Assembly (NCBI RefSeq): GCF_003675875.1
Contig: NZ_ML014752.1
Span: 1-64,000, forward strand
DNA from: Halostella limicola
GTDB taxonomy: Archaea > Halobacteriota > Halobacteria > Halobacteriales > Natronoarchaeaceae
Length of the DNA: 64,000 bases
Direction of reading: 5' to 3'
In this document: positions 51,064 to 58,540 of the stretch, piece after piece
Position numbering within the stretch: position 1 is the first letter of the stretch
Layout: each line of letters begins with the position of its first letter
The notes under the pieces: model-generated
What the model was told of the DNA's origin: nothing
Seen by the model: only the letters and a program-made list of their open reading frames with translations
Databases searched by the model: none
Translations under genes and position numbers: made by a program

Positions 51064-51633
51064 TCACCCGGCGCTCTCCACGAGCAGGTCGGCGTCGATG
51101 ACCGAGATGCGCTCGGCGGGGGCGTCCGCGTCGTCGTCCTCGGGCGGGATCTCGACGACCGCCTTGACGAGGTCGCCGGCGGGCATCTGAAACTCCGGTT
51201 CGTCCCGCCGGATCCGGCTGACGGGGAACGACTCGACGCCCTCCACGGCGTCGACGCGGATGCCCGCGCTCTGCTTGTCGGATGCGCGGTCGAAGACGAC
51301 GACGCGCTGGGTGTCCTCCCCCTCCGCCGCGCTCGAGACCGGGAGCAGGACGCCAGGGTCGATGACCGCCGTGATCTCGCCGCGGAGGTCCATGACGCCC
51401 TCGACGGCCTCGCTCGACCGGGGCACGCGCGTCCGCTCGCCGACCTCGACGATGCTTCGCACGTCCGCGACGTCGAGGCCGTAGGACTGCTCGCCGAGTT
51501 TGAACACGAGGACGCGCTCGTGCTCTTCCGGCTCCTCATCGCCTTCACCGTCCTCTCTCACGTCCGCGTCTTGCTCGTCGTCGAGGCCCACCTCGTCCAC
51601 GCCGAGTAGTTCTTCGGGGAGGTTCGTTGACAT
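51064..51633 (-). CDS. cheW: Coupling protein CheW (CheW1)
   Basis: A 189-residue adaptor linking transducers to CheA. After an acidic N-terminal extension (about 40 residues) the CheW beta-barrel runs VLVFKLGEQSYGLDVADVRSIVEV, VMDLRGEITAVIDPGVLL and RVDAVEGVESFPVSRI. Bacterial CheW is about 155-165 residues. It lies upstream of cheY but the promoter between them suggests separate or additional transcription. Divergent from the second CheW-like gene. Confidence 0.93.
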   Translation of the reverse strand: MSTNLPEELLGVDEVGLDDEQDADVREDGEGDEEPEEHERVLVFKLGEQSYGLDVADVRSIVEVGERTRVPRSSEAVEGVMDLRGEITAVIDPGVLLPVSSAAEGEDTQRVVVFDRASDKQSAGIRVDAVEGVESFPVSRIRRDEPEFQMPAGDLVKAVVEIPPEDDDADAPAERISVIDADLLVESAG

Positions 51634-51648
51634 TGGTTGGTAGAGTAT

Positions 51649-51679
51649 TCGAGGTCAGACACAAAAGCATTGACCTCGA
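51649..51679. promoter_or_regulatory. 9-bp inverted repeat bracketing the cheW1 promoter
   Basis: TCGAGGTCA (51649-51657) and TGACCTCGA (51671-51679), 13-nt spacer, flank a minus-strand TATA-like GCTTTTGTG (51661-51669). Its position in the divergent cheW1/cheW2 region suggests a regulator-binding site. Confidence 0.45.
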
Positions 51680-51750
51680 TACCTATCAGTTAGATATTAT
51701 TACCTGCTCAGTGGGAAAAGTTCACGGTCGTGTGCCCCTACTCCGGTCGT

Positions 51751-52182
51751 ATGACGAGCGAACGACGGATGTTGGCGTTCGATCTCGACGACGAGACGTA
51801 CTGCGTCGGGATGGAACGAGTAGCGAACGTCGTCGAACGGGGGTCGCTCGACCCCGCCGACTCCGCGCCGGAGTTTCTCGCCGGGCGGATGGACCTCTCG
51901 GACCGGACGCTCCGGGTCGTCGACCTCAAGCGACTCTTCGGCGTCACCACGTCGGTGCGACGCAGCGGCGAGATCGAGGAGGGCGAGCACGTGATCGCCT
52001 TCGGCCCCCGCGGAGACGGGGAGGTCAACGCGTGGCTCGTCGACGAGGTCCGGGACGCCGTGACCGTCGATACCGACGACTTGCTCGAAGCGAGCGGCCT
52101 GGCCACCTACGTCGAGGGAGTCGTCCCCGCGGACGGCGACCAGGTCGTCTGGGTCGACGCCGAAGCGATAAACGCGGTCTGA
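51751..52182 (+). CDS. cheW: Second CheW-like protein
   Basis: A 143-residue CheW-domain protein: MLAFDLDDETYCVGMERVANVVE, FLAGRMDLSDRTLRVVDLKRLFG, HVIAFGPRGDGEVNAWLVDEVRDAVTV. It has less of the DLRG signature than CheW1 (here MDLSDRTLRVVDL), so it may couple a different transducer set or modulate the complex. ATG 51751 is preferred over 51730 because the conserved strand starts right after it. A TATA-like GATATTATTACC (51693-51704) sits about 50 nt upstream. Confidence 0.82.
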   Translation: MTSERRMLAFDLDDETYCVGMERVANVVERGSLDPADSAPEFLAGRMDLSDRTLRVVDLKRLFGVTTSVRRSGEIEEGEHVIAFGPRGDGEVNAWLVDEVRDAVTVDTDDLLEASGLATYVEGVVPADGDQVVWVDAEAINAV

Positions 52183-52248
52183 GCCGTCGTCGAACGTACC
52201 AGACAGCCGGAAGATTCAAATATGATAATTTAATACCTCTTCGAAAGG

Positions 52249-52599
52249 ATGGCCGCCACCCAGACCGAAGACGTCGACTCCAGATCCCTCCTCGCCGCGC
52301 TCGGGAGCAAGTACAGCGTCGAGATCCTCCACGCGACGCGCACGCCGACCTCCGCACAGGAACTGAGCGACGAACTGGACGTTCCGATCGCGACCTGCTA
52401 CCGCCGGATCGAGGAGTTGGTCGACGCCGGGCTCCTCAAGTGCGAGGGGCGACAGCTCTCCGAGGAGGGCCGACGGACCAATGTCTACCGGCGGACGCTC
52501 GACGAGCTCACCGTCGATCTCACCTGCGAGTCGCCGACGGTGCAACGCAAGGAGCGCTCCGAGGCGAAAAACCGCATTCAGGACCAGATCGACGGCTGA
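52249..52599 (+). CDS. ArsR-like winged-helix transcriptional regulator
   Basis: A 116-residue protein. LLAALGSKYSVEILHATRTPTSAQELSDELDVPIATCYRRIEELVDAGLLKC (about 14-65) is a winged helix, with the recognition helix at IATCYRRIEELV. The C-terminal part (about 85-116) is charged and helical, perhaps for dimerisation. Target genes are unknown; proximity makes it one candidate for the chemotaxis operators. The AT-rich upstream block (52219-52238) holds its promoter. Confidence 0.85.
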   Translation: MAATQTEDVDSRSLLAALGSKYSVEILHATRTPTSAQELSDELDVPIATCYRRIEELVDAGLLKCEGRQLSEEGRRTNVYRRTLDELTVDLTCESPTVQRKERSEAKNRIQDQIDG

Positions 52600-52646
52600 C
52601 CCGCCTCGCCCTCCACCTCTCTCCTACCTCCTCGTCGCGCTGCCAA

Positions 52647-52668
52647 AGAGAAGACTGAAGTATTCTCT
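52647..52668. promoter_or_regulatory. Inverted repeat at the que operon promoter
   Basis: AGAGAA (52647-52652), 10-nt spacer, TTCTCT (52663-52668), overlapping a TATA-like GAAGTATTC 16-26 nt before the queD ATG. It could be an operator responding to precursor supply; archaeal preQ1 riboswitches are not known and this does not look like one. Confidence 0.35.
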
Positions 52669-52683
52669 GGGGATACCCTCGCT

Positions 52684-53160
52684 ATGACCGAACGTGACGA
52701 CCGGCCAGGCGAGCGCGTCCCGTCCGCGAACGACGGCGACCCGCCAGCGGACGAACGCGTCCTCCACGTCGGCCACGATCGCCCGATCCGCATCAGTGCG
52801 GGCCACAGACTCCTCCATCACGACGGCAAGTGTAGTCGCCCCCACGGCCACAACTACGATATAACCGTCCGCGTCGTCGGCGAACTCGCGCCCGAGGGGT
52901 GGGTCGTCGACAAAGGAGATATTACTTCAATAATATCCGAGTGGGACCACCGGTTCCTGCTGGAGCGCGGCGACCCGCTCGTGGAGGCGTTCGAGTCGAC
53001 CGGCGACGACGACGGCGTCGTCGTCCTCGACCATCCGCCGACCGCCGAGGTGATGAGCGTCCTCCTCGAACGGCGCCTCGCCGACTGCCTGCCCGACACC
53101 GTCAGCGACGTGTCCGTGCGGGTGCGCGAGACGGCGGAACTCTGCGGCGGGGGGTTCTGA
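52684..53160 (+). CDS. queD: 6-carboxytetrahydropterin synthase QueD
   Basis: Converts dihydroneopterin triphosphate to 6-carboxytetrahydropterin in preQ0 synthesis. The 158 residues include zinc-ligand histidines in RISAGHRL and RPHGHNYDI, the catalytic Cys in HDGKCSRP, and the Asp-His of SEWDHRFLLERGD. An N-terminal extension of about 30 residues is acidic. First gene of queD-queE-queC; the queE GTG follows its stop directly. Confidence 0.93.
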   Translation: MTERDDRPGERVPSANDGDPPADERVLHVGHDRPIRISAGHRLLHHDGKCSRPHGHNYDITVRVVGELAPEGWVVDKGDITSIISEWDHRFLLERGDPLVEAFESTGDDDGVVVLDHPPTAEVMSVLLERRLADCLPDTVSDVSVRVRETAELCGGGF

Positions 53161-53925
53161 GTGCCCGTCAGCAGCGAGGTTCGGACCGCGGACGACGCCG
53201 ACGGCGACCTGCCGGTGAACGAACTGTTCTACTCGCTTCAGGGCGAGGGAAAGCTCGCCGGCGTCCCCACCGTGTTCGTCCGCACGAGCGGCTGTAACCT
53301 CCGGTGCTGGTACTGCGACTCCTACCACACCTCCTGGGAGCCGACTCACGCGTGGATGGACCTCGACGACGTCGTCGACGAGGTGCGCGACCACGAGCGC
53401 GCCGACCACGTCGTCCTCACCGGCGGCGAGCCGATGATCCACGACGCCGCCGTCGACCTCATCGAGCGACTGGACGACGCGGGCTACCACGTCACCGTCG
53501 AGACGAACGGCACCGTCTTCCGCGACGCGCCGATCGACCTGGCGAGTATCAGCCCGAAGCTCGAGAACAGCACGCCGACCCCCGAACGCGACCCGAAGGG
53601 CGAGGGCGAGTGGGCAGACCGCCACGAACAGCGCCGCATCGACGTGGACGCGCTCACCGACCTCGTCGACGCGTACGACTTCCAGTTGAAGTTCGTCGTC
53701 ACCGAGGCGGGGGACATGCCCGAGGTGAACGACCTCGTCGCGCGCGTCCGCGAAGCGGCGAGCGCTCCCGTCCGCGACGACGACGTCTTGCTCATGCCCG
53801 AGGGCGCGACGCGGGACCGGCTGAACGAGACGCGCGAGCGCGTCGCCGAACTCGCGATGGAGCACGGCTACCGCTACACGCCGCGCCTGCACGTGGACCT
53901 CTGGAACGACGCGCCCGAGACCTGA
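53161..53925 (+). CDS. queE: 7-carboxy-7-deazaguanine synthase QueE
   Basis: A 254-residue radical-SAM enzyme that contracts 6-carboxytetrahydropterin to CDG. Cluster motif CNLRCWYC (CxxxCxxC) near residue 45, GG(E)P site in LTGGEPMIHD near residue 88, and FSLQGEGKLAGVPTVFVRTSG before the cluster. The start is GTG 53161 immediately after the queD stop, with no ATG option upstream in frame. Confidence 0.93.
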   Translation: MPVSSEVRTADDADGDLPVNELFYSLQGEGKLAGVPTVFVRTSGCNLRCWYCDSYHTSWEPTHAWMDLDDVVDEVRDHERADHVVLTGGEPMIHDAAVDLIERLDDAGYHVTVETNGTVFRDAPIDLASISPKLENSTPTPERDPKGEGEWADRHEQRRIDVDALTDLVDAYDFQLKFVVTEAGDMPEVNDLVARVREAASAPVRDDDVLLMPEGATRDRLNETRERVAELAMEHGYRYTPRLHVDLWNDAPET

Positions 53926-53941
53926 CGACCTTTCCGAACCA

Positions 53942-54667
53942 ATGACCGACGACTCACCTCCCACGACCGACGAACCGACCGAGAAACGCGCCGTCGTCCT
54001 CGCCTCCGGCGGCATGGACAGCGCCACCGCCGCCTACGAGGCGATTGAGCGCGGCTACGACCTCTACCTCCTGCACACCTCCTACGGCCAGCAGACGGAG
54101 GACCGCGAGTACGAGTGCGCCAGGAAGCTCGCCGAGGAGACCGACGCCGCGGACTTCCTGCACGTCGAGACCGGCCACCTCTCGGCGATCGGTGCATCCA
54201 GCCTCACCGACGAGGAGATGGTCGTGGCGGACGCCGATATGGAGGGCGACGAGGTGCCCAGTTCGTACGTCCCGTTCCGCAACGCGAACCTGCTGTCGAT
54301 GGCCGTCTCCTACGCCGAGGCCAACGACTGCGACGCGGTGTTCATGGGCGCACACAGCGAGGACTTCTCCGGGTATCCCGACTGCCGCCCCGAGTTCTTC
54401 GACGCGTTCCAGACCGTGGTCGACGTCGGCACGAAGCCCGACACCGACGTCGAGATGGTCGCGCCGTTCGTCGAGTGGTCGAAGACCGACATCGCCGAGC
54501 GCGGCGTCGACCTCGGGGTGCCCTACGAGCACACGTGGAGCTGCTACCGCGAGAACGAGCCCGCCTGCGGCACCTGCGACGCCTGCGCGTTCCGTCTGCA
54601 GGCGTTCCAGCGGATCGGCGTCCGCGACCCCGTCGAGTACGCCGAGCGCCCGGAGTACGCCGAGTAG
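53942..54667 (+). CDS. queC: 7-cyano-7-deazaguanine synthase QueC
   Basis: An ATP-dependent enzyme converting CDG to preQ0, the base inserted into archaeal tRNA at position 15 and later made archaeosine. The 241 residues show the PP-loop VVLASGGMDSATAAYEA, LLHTSYGQQTEDRE, VPFRNANLLSMA and the zinc site WSCYRENEPACGTCDAC. An acidic Asp/Thr/Glu tag of about 15 residues precedes the core. Completes the cassette; the tRNA transglycosylase is elsewhere. Confidence 0.95.
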   Translation: MTDDSPPTTDEPTEKRAVVLASGGMDSATAAYEAIERGYDLYLLHTSYGQQTEDREYECARKLAEETDAADFLHVETGHLSAIGASSLTDEEMVVADADMEGDEVPSSYVPFRNANLLSMAVSYAEANDCDAVFMGAHSEDFSGYPDCRPEFFDAFQTVVDVGTKPDTDVEMVAPFVEWSKTDIAERGVDLGVPYEHTWSCYRENEPACGTCDACAFRLQAFQRIGVRDPVEYAERPEYAE

Positions 54668-55567
54668 CTACGCCGCGCCGTCTTCTCTCGCCGTCGTCGT
54701 CACGTAGATGCCGCCGAGCACTATCGCTCCCGCGACGACGGTCGCGGTCGACGGGACCTCCGCGAGCAGAACCATCGCGAGCAGCGTGCTGCCCACCGGT
54801 TCGCCGAGCAGGGAGACGCTGACGACGCTCGACTCGACGTGTTCGAGCGCCCAGTTGATCACGGTGTGGCCGAACACGCCCGGGCCGACCGCCATCCCGA
54901 GAAAGAGGAGCCACTCCCGGGGCGGGTAGTCGAGCAGCGGGTAGCCCCGAGCGAGGACGACGACTAGCAGCGCGGCGGCGCAGGCGACGTAGACGACGGT
55001 GACGTACGGAAAGAGGCTCACGCGCTGGCGGATCGACCGCCCCGCGAGGACGTAGCCGGCGGCCGTCACCGCACCGAGGAGAGCGAGCGCGTTGCCGAGC
55101 AGCGCCCGGCCGGTCGTCGCGGCGCCGCCGGCGTCTCCCAAAGACATCGCGGCAGCCCCGACGAGCGCGACCCCGATGCCAGCGACGGTTCGGCGGGTAA
55201 CGCGCTCGCTCAACAGGAGGAACGCGCCGGCGGCGACGAACAGCGGCTGAGTCTGGACGAGCGTCACCGAGGCCGCGACGCTGGTGTGGTTCAGGCTCTC
55301 GAACCACGCCGCGAAGTGGATTGCGAGCGCGAGGCCCGCGAGGACGGCCCAGCCCCCGTCGCGAGGTGAGAGCCGACGGAAGTCGTCGCCGTGGCGCGCG
55401 GCGGCGACCGGCGCGACCAGACCGGCGGTGAAGACGACGCGGTAGAACGCCTTGACCACGCTCGGGGCCTCGCTCCAGCGGACGAGGATCGCGCTGGTAC
55501 TGACCGCGAGCACCGCGACCGCGAGCGCGGCCATCGGCGACACTGGGCCGTCGCGGGCGTCGCTCAT
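54668..55567 (-). CDS. EamA/DMT-family transporter
   Basis: A 299-residue protein with ten predicted helices in two EamA repeats. The first repeat opens with LAVAVLAVSTSAILVRWSEAPSVVKAFYRVVFT, the second with ALAALLGAVTAAGYVLAG. The family exports or exchanges small metabolites such as amino acids; substrate unknown. The stop directly abuts the queC stop (convergent). The start is ATG 55567, one codon after a possible GTG. Confidence 0.88.
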   Translation of the reverse strand: MSDARDGPVSPMAALAVAVLAVSTSAILVRWSEAPSVVKAFYRVVFTAGLVAPVAAARHGDDFRRLSPRDGGWAVLAGLALAIHFAAWFESLNHTSVAASVTLVQTQPLFVAAGAFLLLSERVTRRTVAGIGVALVGAAAMSLGDAGGAATTGRALLGNALALLGAVTAAGYVLAGRSIRQRVSLFPYVTVVYVACAAALLVVVLARGYPLLDYPPREWLLFLGMAVGPGVFGHTVINWALEHVESSVVSVSLLGEPVGSTLLAMVLLAEVPSTATVVAGAIVLGGIYVTTTAREDGAA

Positions 55568-55675
55568 CACCGGGTAGTCCAGTCGGGATCGCTTACCCGT
55601 TGCGGTCCGCAGCCGCGCGACCGACCACGTCGTCTGCCGACCGATCGCGTCGGGCGGGCGTCGCCCGCTCGAACG

Positions 55676-56224
55676 TCACTCGGGCGTGTCGAAGTCGTGG
55701 ACGGGTTTGCCCGCCTCCGCGCTCATGATACCGAGCGCGGCGGCCGCGCCGTCGCCCGCGGAGATGATCGCCTCTATCTTCTGGTCGCGGATCATCCGCC
55801 CCGCGGCGTAGGCCCGGTCCACGGTCGTTTCGTTGTCCTGGTTGACGACGGCCACGGTGCCGTCGTCGTTCCGGTCACAGCCGAGGTCCGCCGCTAGATC
55901 GCGGGAACCGCCCGCCGCGAAGACGACGTAATCGGCGTCGTACTCGCCGTCCTGCGTCCGGAGCGAGAACCCCGAGCCGGTCTCCTCGACGTCCGTCACC
56001 TCCGCGTCGTGGCGTTCGACGCCGAACTCGTCGACCTGTTCTCGCCCGCGCTCGACGAACTCGGTGCCGCCGATGTCGTCGATACCGAGGTAGTTGTACA
56101 GGTGCGCCTTGTGCATCCACGTCTCGTCCGTGTCGAAGAGAGTGGTGTCGTGCCCGTTCTTCGCCGTGAACAGGGCGGCGCTCAGCCCCGCCGGTCCGCC
56201 GCCGATGACTGCTACGTCTGCCAT
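55676..56224 (-). CDS. Short FAD-dependent oxidoreductase (thioredoxin-reductase-like)
   Basis: A 182-residue protein beginning MADVAVIGGGPAGLSAALFTA, an FAD-binding Rossmann motif, with YVVFAAGGSRDLAADLGC and a C-terminal DRAYAAGRMIRDQKIEAIISAGDGAAAALGIM that close the flavin site. It is about half the length of thioredoxin reductase: the NADPH domain and the CxxC redox motif are missing. It may be a genuine single-domain haloarchaeal flavoprotein. Substrate unknown. Confidence 0.82.
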   Translation of the reverse strand: MADVAVIGGGPAGLSAALFTAKNGHDTTLFDTDETWMHKAHLYNYLGIDDIGGTEFVERGREQVDEFGVERHDAEVTDVEETGSGFSLRTQDGEYDADYVVFAAGGSRDLAADLGCDRNDDGTVAVVNQDNETTVDRAYAAGRMIRDQKIEAIISAGDGAAAALGIMSAEAGKPVHDFDTPE

Positions 56225-56255
56225 GGAAGACGTACGGCGGACGATCAGTTAAACG

Positions 56256-56744
56256 TCAGCGGCGGCGCTCCAGCAGCTTCTTCGTCTTCCGGTGTCGGTA
56301 GCGAAACATCGGTTCGAACCCGATCGTCGCCAGCGGTCCGACGGCCTCTCCGACCTTTCCACCGGGGAGTTCGTACTCGACGTGGTCGCGGATCAGCGTC
56401 GCGCCGTCCTCCCCGACGAACTCGTGAGTGTGGACCCAGCGGTCGAAAGGTCCGTTCTCCATGACGTCCTGGAACGTCGCGCGCCCGTCGCGGTACTCGC
56501 GTTCGGTGATGACCGACGTCCACTCCTGCCGCGGGCCGAAGTTGAACGGGCGCATCGACATCCTGATCGCTGCCCCCACCTCCAGCACCTCCGGGTCGCG
56601 CTTCCCGTCCGGTCCCGTGACAGACTCCACCCGTAGGTTCGTGAACGCCGGCGTCAGCTCCAAGAGCCCGGAGACGGTCGAGTGGAAGTCCCAGACCTCC
56701 GGCAGCGGGGCCGCGACCCGCGTCTCGCGCTGGTAGACGGACAT
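56256..56744 (-). CDS. SRPBCC-family ligand-binding protein
   Basis: A 162-residue START/Bet v1-like protein. The N-terminal VYQRETRVAAPLPEVWDFHST is the typical first strand-helix, followed by a beta-rich core (TSVITEREYRDGRATFQDV, RDHVEYELPGGKVGEA) and a C-terminal helix rich in Arg/Lys. Such proteins bind hydrophobic ligands or act as cyclases; no specific role visible. ATG 56744 is chosen because the upstream sequence to 56861 is unconserved intergenic DNA. Confidence 0.82.
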   Translation of the reverse strand: MSVYQRETRVAAPLPEVWDFHSTVSGLLELTPAFTNLRVESVTGPDGKRDPEVLEVGAAIRMSMRPFNFGPRQEWTSVITEREYRDGRATFQDVMENGPFDRWVHTHEFVGEDGATLIRDHVEYELPGGKVGEAVGPLATIGFEPMFRYRHRKTKKLLERRR

Positions 56745-57033
56745 GCCCGTTCGTAGGGGCGACGGGAGTAAAACAGGTGGGGGTAGGCGAGACGATTCAC
56801 CGGCGGCAGCGCTGGCGTACGCGAGTGAAACGAGGCAGGCGTTCGGAGCGTGCCGTCGCAATCGCGGGGACTTCGCGAACGGAGCGAGCGAAGCAAGCGA
56901 AAGCTCGGAGTGGCTTCGCTGCTCCAGCGGACACCGAAAGGGCGCAGCAGCGGACGTCAGAACGTGAAGCCACCTGATGAACTCGGAAATCGCTTTGCGA
57001 TGTCCGACCGTCAGTCCGCTGCAGGGACTTTCT
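56745..57033. other. Non-coding spacer with purine-rich GAGCGA/AGCGAA runs
   Basis: No gene is visible. About 56875-56905 repeats purine-rich units (CGAACGGAGCGAGCGAAGC), a low-complexity pattern seen in haloarchaeal intergenic DNA. Confidence 0.45.
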
Positions 57034-57462
57034 TTATTTGAGCCGTTCCTGCAGGAACGAGGGGTGGGCGGCCGTCACGCCGTCGATTTCGAGCAGGCCG
57101 TCGCTGATGATCTCGCCGAGTTCGTCCCCGTCGGCGGCGCGAACCTCGGCCATGAGCATGTGGTCGCCCGAGGAGGTAAACAGCGCCTCGACCTCGTCTA
57201 ACTGTTTCAGTTCCTTCGTCGCCTCGACGTAGCGCTCGCTCTCCACGTCGATACCCACCATCGCGATGCTCTGGCTGGAGAGCTTCTTGGGGTCGATGTC
57301 CGCCGAGTACCCGACGATGACGCCCTCCGACTCCAGCTTGTCGATGTACTTTCGTACCGTCGGCTTGGAGACGTCGGCCCGATCGGCGATCTCCGCGTAG
57401 GAGGCCTGGGCGTCGTCCTCGAGGACAGAGAGTATACGATCTTCCGTGGACTGCGTACTCAT
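57034..57462 (-). CDS. lrp: Lrp/AsnC-family regulator
   Basis: A 142-residue regulator. Winged helix in RILSVLEDDAQASYAEIADRADVSKPTVRKYIDKLESEGVIVGY (about 8-52) and an effector-binding RAM domain (about 65-140) ending DGVTAAHPSFLQERLK. It lies directly downstream of porB, separated by a hairpin terminator, and is a likely controller of itself and perhaps of porAB. An inverted repeat overlaps its TATA box. Confidence 0.9.
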   Translation of the reverse strand: MSTQSTEDRILSVLEDDAQASYAEIADRADVSKPTVRKYIDKLESEGVIVGYSADIDPKKLSSQSIAMVGIDVESERYVEATKELKQLDEVEALFTSSGDHMLMAEVRAADGDELGEIISDGLLEIDGVTAAHPSFLQERLK

Positions 57463-57468
57463 AGGGAT

Positions 57469-57493
57469 ATATTTTGCTCCGACGGAAAAATAT
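57469..57493. promoter_or_regulatory. AT-rich inverted repeat at the lrp promoter
   Basis: ATATTTT (57469-57475) and AAAATAT (57487-57493), 11-nt spacer. The distal arm forms the TATA box (25-31 nt before ATG 57462) and the proximal arm covers the probable transcription start. This is the expected place for Lrp autorepression. Confidence 0.45.
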
Positions 57494-57547
57494 CTTTTGA
57501 ACCCGAAAACAGTCTGCGCTCGGACTGAATAGTCAAACCGTCGTCAG

Positions 57548-57572
57548 AAAACCCCGACGGCGGTGCGTCGGG
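57548..57572 (-). terminator. Intrinsic-type terminator downstream of porB
   Basis: Minus strand CCCGACG and CGTCGGG form a 7-bp stem (57553-57559 with 57566-57572) with a 6-nt loop, followed by GTTTT. It lies about 30 nt after the porB stop. Confidence 0.6.
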
Positions 57573-57602
57573 ACCGGGCGCTGCGAGGGCGCGCCGTCCG
57601 GT

Positions 57603-58538
57603 CTACTTGTGGCGCTCGAGCAGGTCGGCACTGCGCTCCCACTCGTAGTCGTCGTCGAAGTACCGCTCCGCGAGCGGTTCGTCCGGCATCTCGCCGATCG
57701 CCTGCTTCTCCTCCTGGTAGGACGGGCGCTCGTCGTCGACGTAGAAGCGCCCGGTGAGGACCTCGCCCTCGTAGAGGGCGTCCTCTGCTTCGTACATCAT
57801 CTCCGACGCCTCGCGGCGGTCGTGGATGTCGAAGTCGTAGTCGTCGCTGTCCTGGATGTCCACGTACGGGACGTACTGCTTCGCGTCCTTGTTCCAGGTC
57901 GGGCACTGGGTCAGGAAGTCGATGTGCGCGAAGCCGTCGTGCTCGATGGCCTCCTTGATGATCTCCTTGGCCTGGTTCGGGTTGACGGCGGCCGTCCGGG
58001 CGATGTACGACGCGCCGGACGTCAGGCTCTGGGACAGCGGCCGGATGGGCATCTTGGCGCTGCCCGAGGGCTGGGTCTTCGACTTGTGACCCTTCGGGCT
58101 CGTCGGCGAGGTCTGGCCCTTCGTCAGCCCGAAGATCTCGTTGTTGAACACGATGTAGGTCATGTCGTGGTTCTCCCGGGCAGTGTGGACGAAGTGGTTC
58201 CCGCCGATGCCGTAGCCGTCGCCGTCCCCGCCGGCGGCGATGACCTCGACGCCGGGGTTGGCGAGCTTGGCGGCGCGGGCGACCGGGAGCGACCGACCGT
58301 GGATCGTGTGGAAGCCGTACGTTTCGAGGTAGCTGTTCAGCTTGCCCGAGCAGCCGATCCCCGTTACCGTCAGCGTCTCGTCGGGCGTGCGGCCGACCTC
58401 CGGGAGGGCCTGCTTCAGCGCCTTCAGGACGCCGAAGTCGCCGCATCCCGGACACCACGTCGGCTGGGGCTCCAGCCCGGGCGTGAATTCGTCTCGGTCG
58501 ATGTCGCGTTCTTCACCGATTGCGTTGAATGCGCTCAT
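57603..58538 (-). CDS. porB: 2-oxoacid:ferredoxin oxidoreductase beta subunit
   Basis: A 311-residue thiamine-diphosphate subunit. TWCPGCGDFGVL near residue 27 provides a cluster/TPP-associated Cys pair and GGDGDGYGIGGNH (about 103-115) is the TPP-Mg motif, followed by NNEIFGLTKGQTSPTS and the substrate loop. With the gamma-alpha subunit it decarboxylates a 2-oxoacid (pyruvate most likely) to acyl-CoA, reducing ferredoxin. It starts 2 nt after the porA stop. The 2-oxoglutarate enzyme is the alternative. Confidence 0.88.
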   Translation of the reverse strand: MSAFNAIGEERDIDRDEFTPGLEPQPTWCPGCGDFGVLKALKQALPEVGRTPDETLTVTGIGCSGKLNSYLETYGFHTIHGRSLPVARAAKLANPGVEVIAAGGDGDGYGIGGNHFVHTARENHDMTYIVFNNEIFGLTKGQTSPTSPKGHKSKTQPSGSAKMPIRPLSQSLTSGASYIARTAAVNPNQAKEIIKEAIEHDGFAHIDFLTQCPTWNKDAKQYVPYVDIQDSDDYDFDIHDRREASEMMYEAEDALYEGEVLTGRFYVDDERPSYQEEKQAIGEMPDEPLAERYFDDDYEWERSADLLERHK

Positions 58539-58540
58539 GA

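Noticed and set aside
56290-56325. GGTTCGAACCCG resembling a tRNA T-loop
   Set aside because: It lies within the SRPBCC coding sequence and no acceptor, D or anticodon stems surround it.
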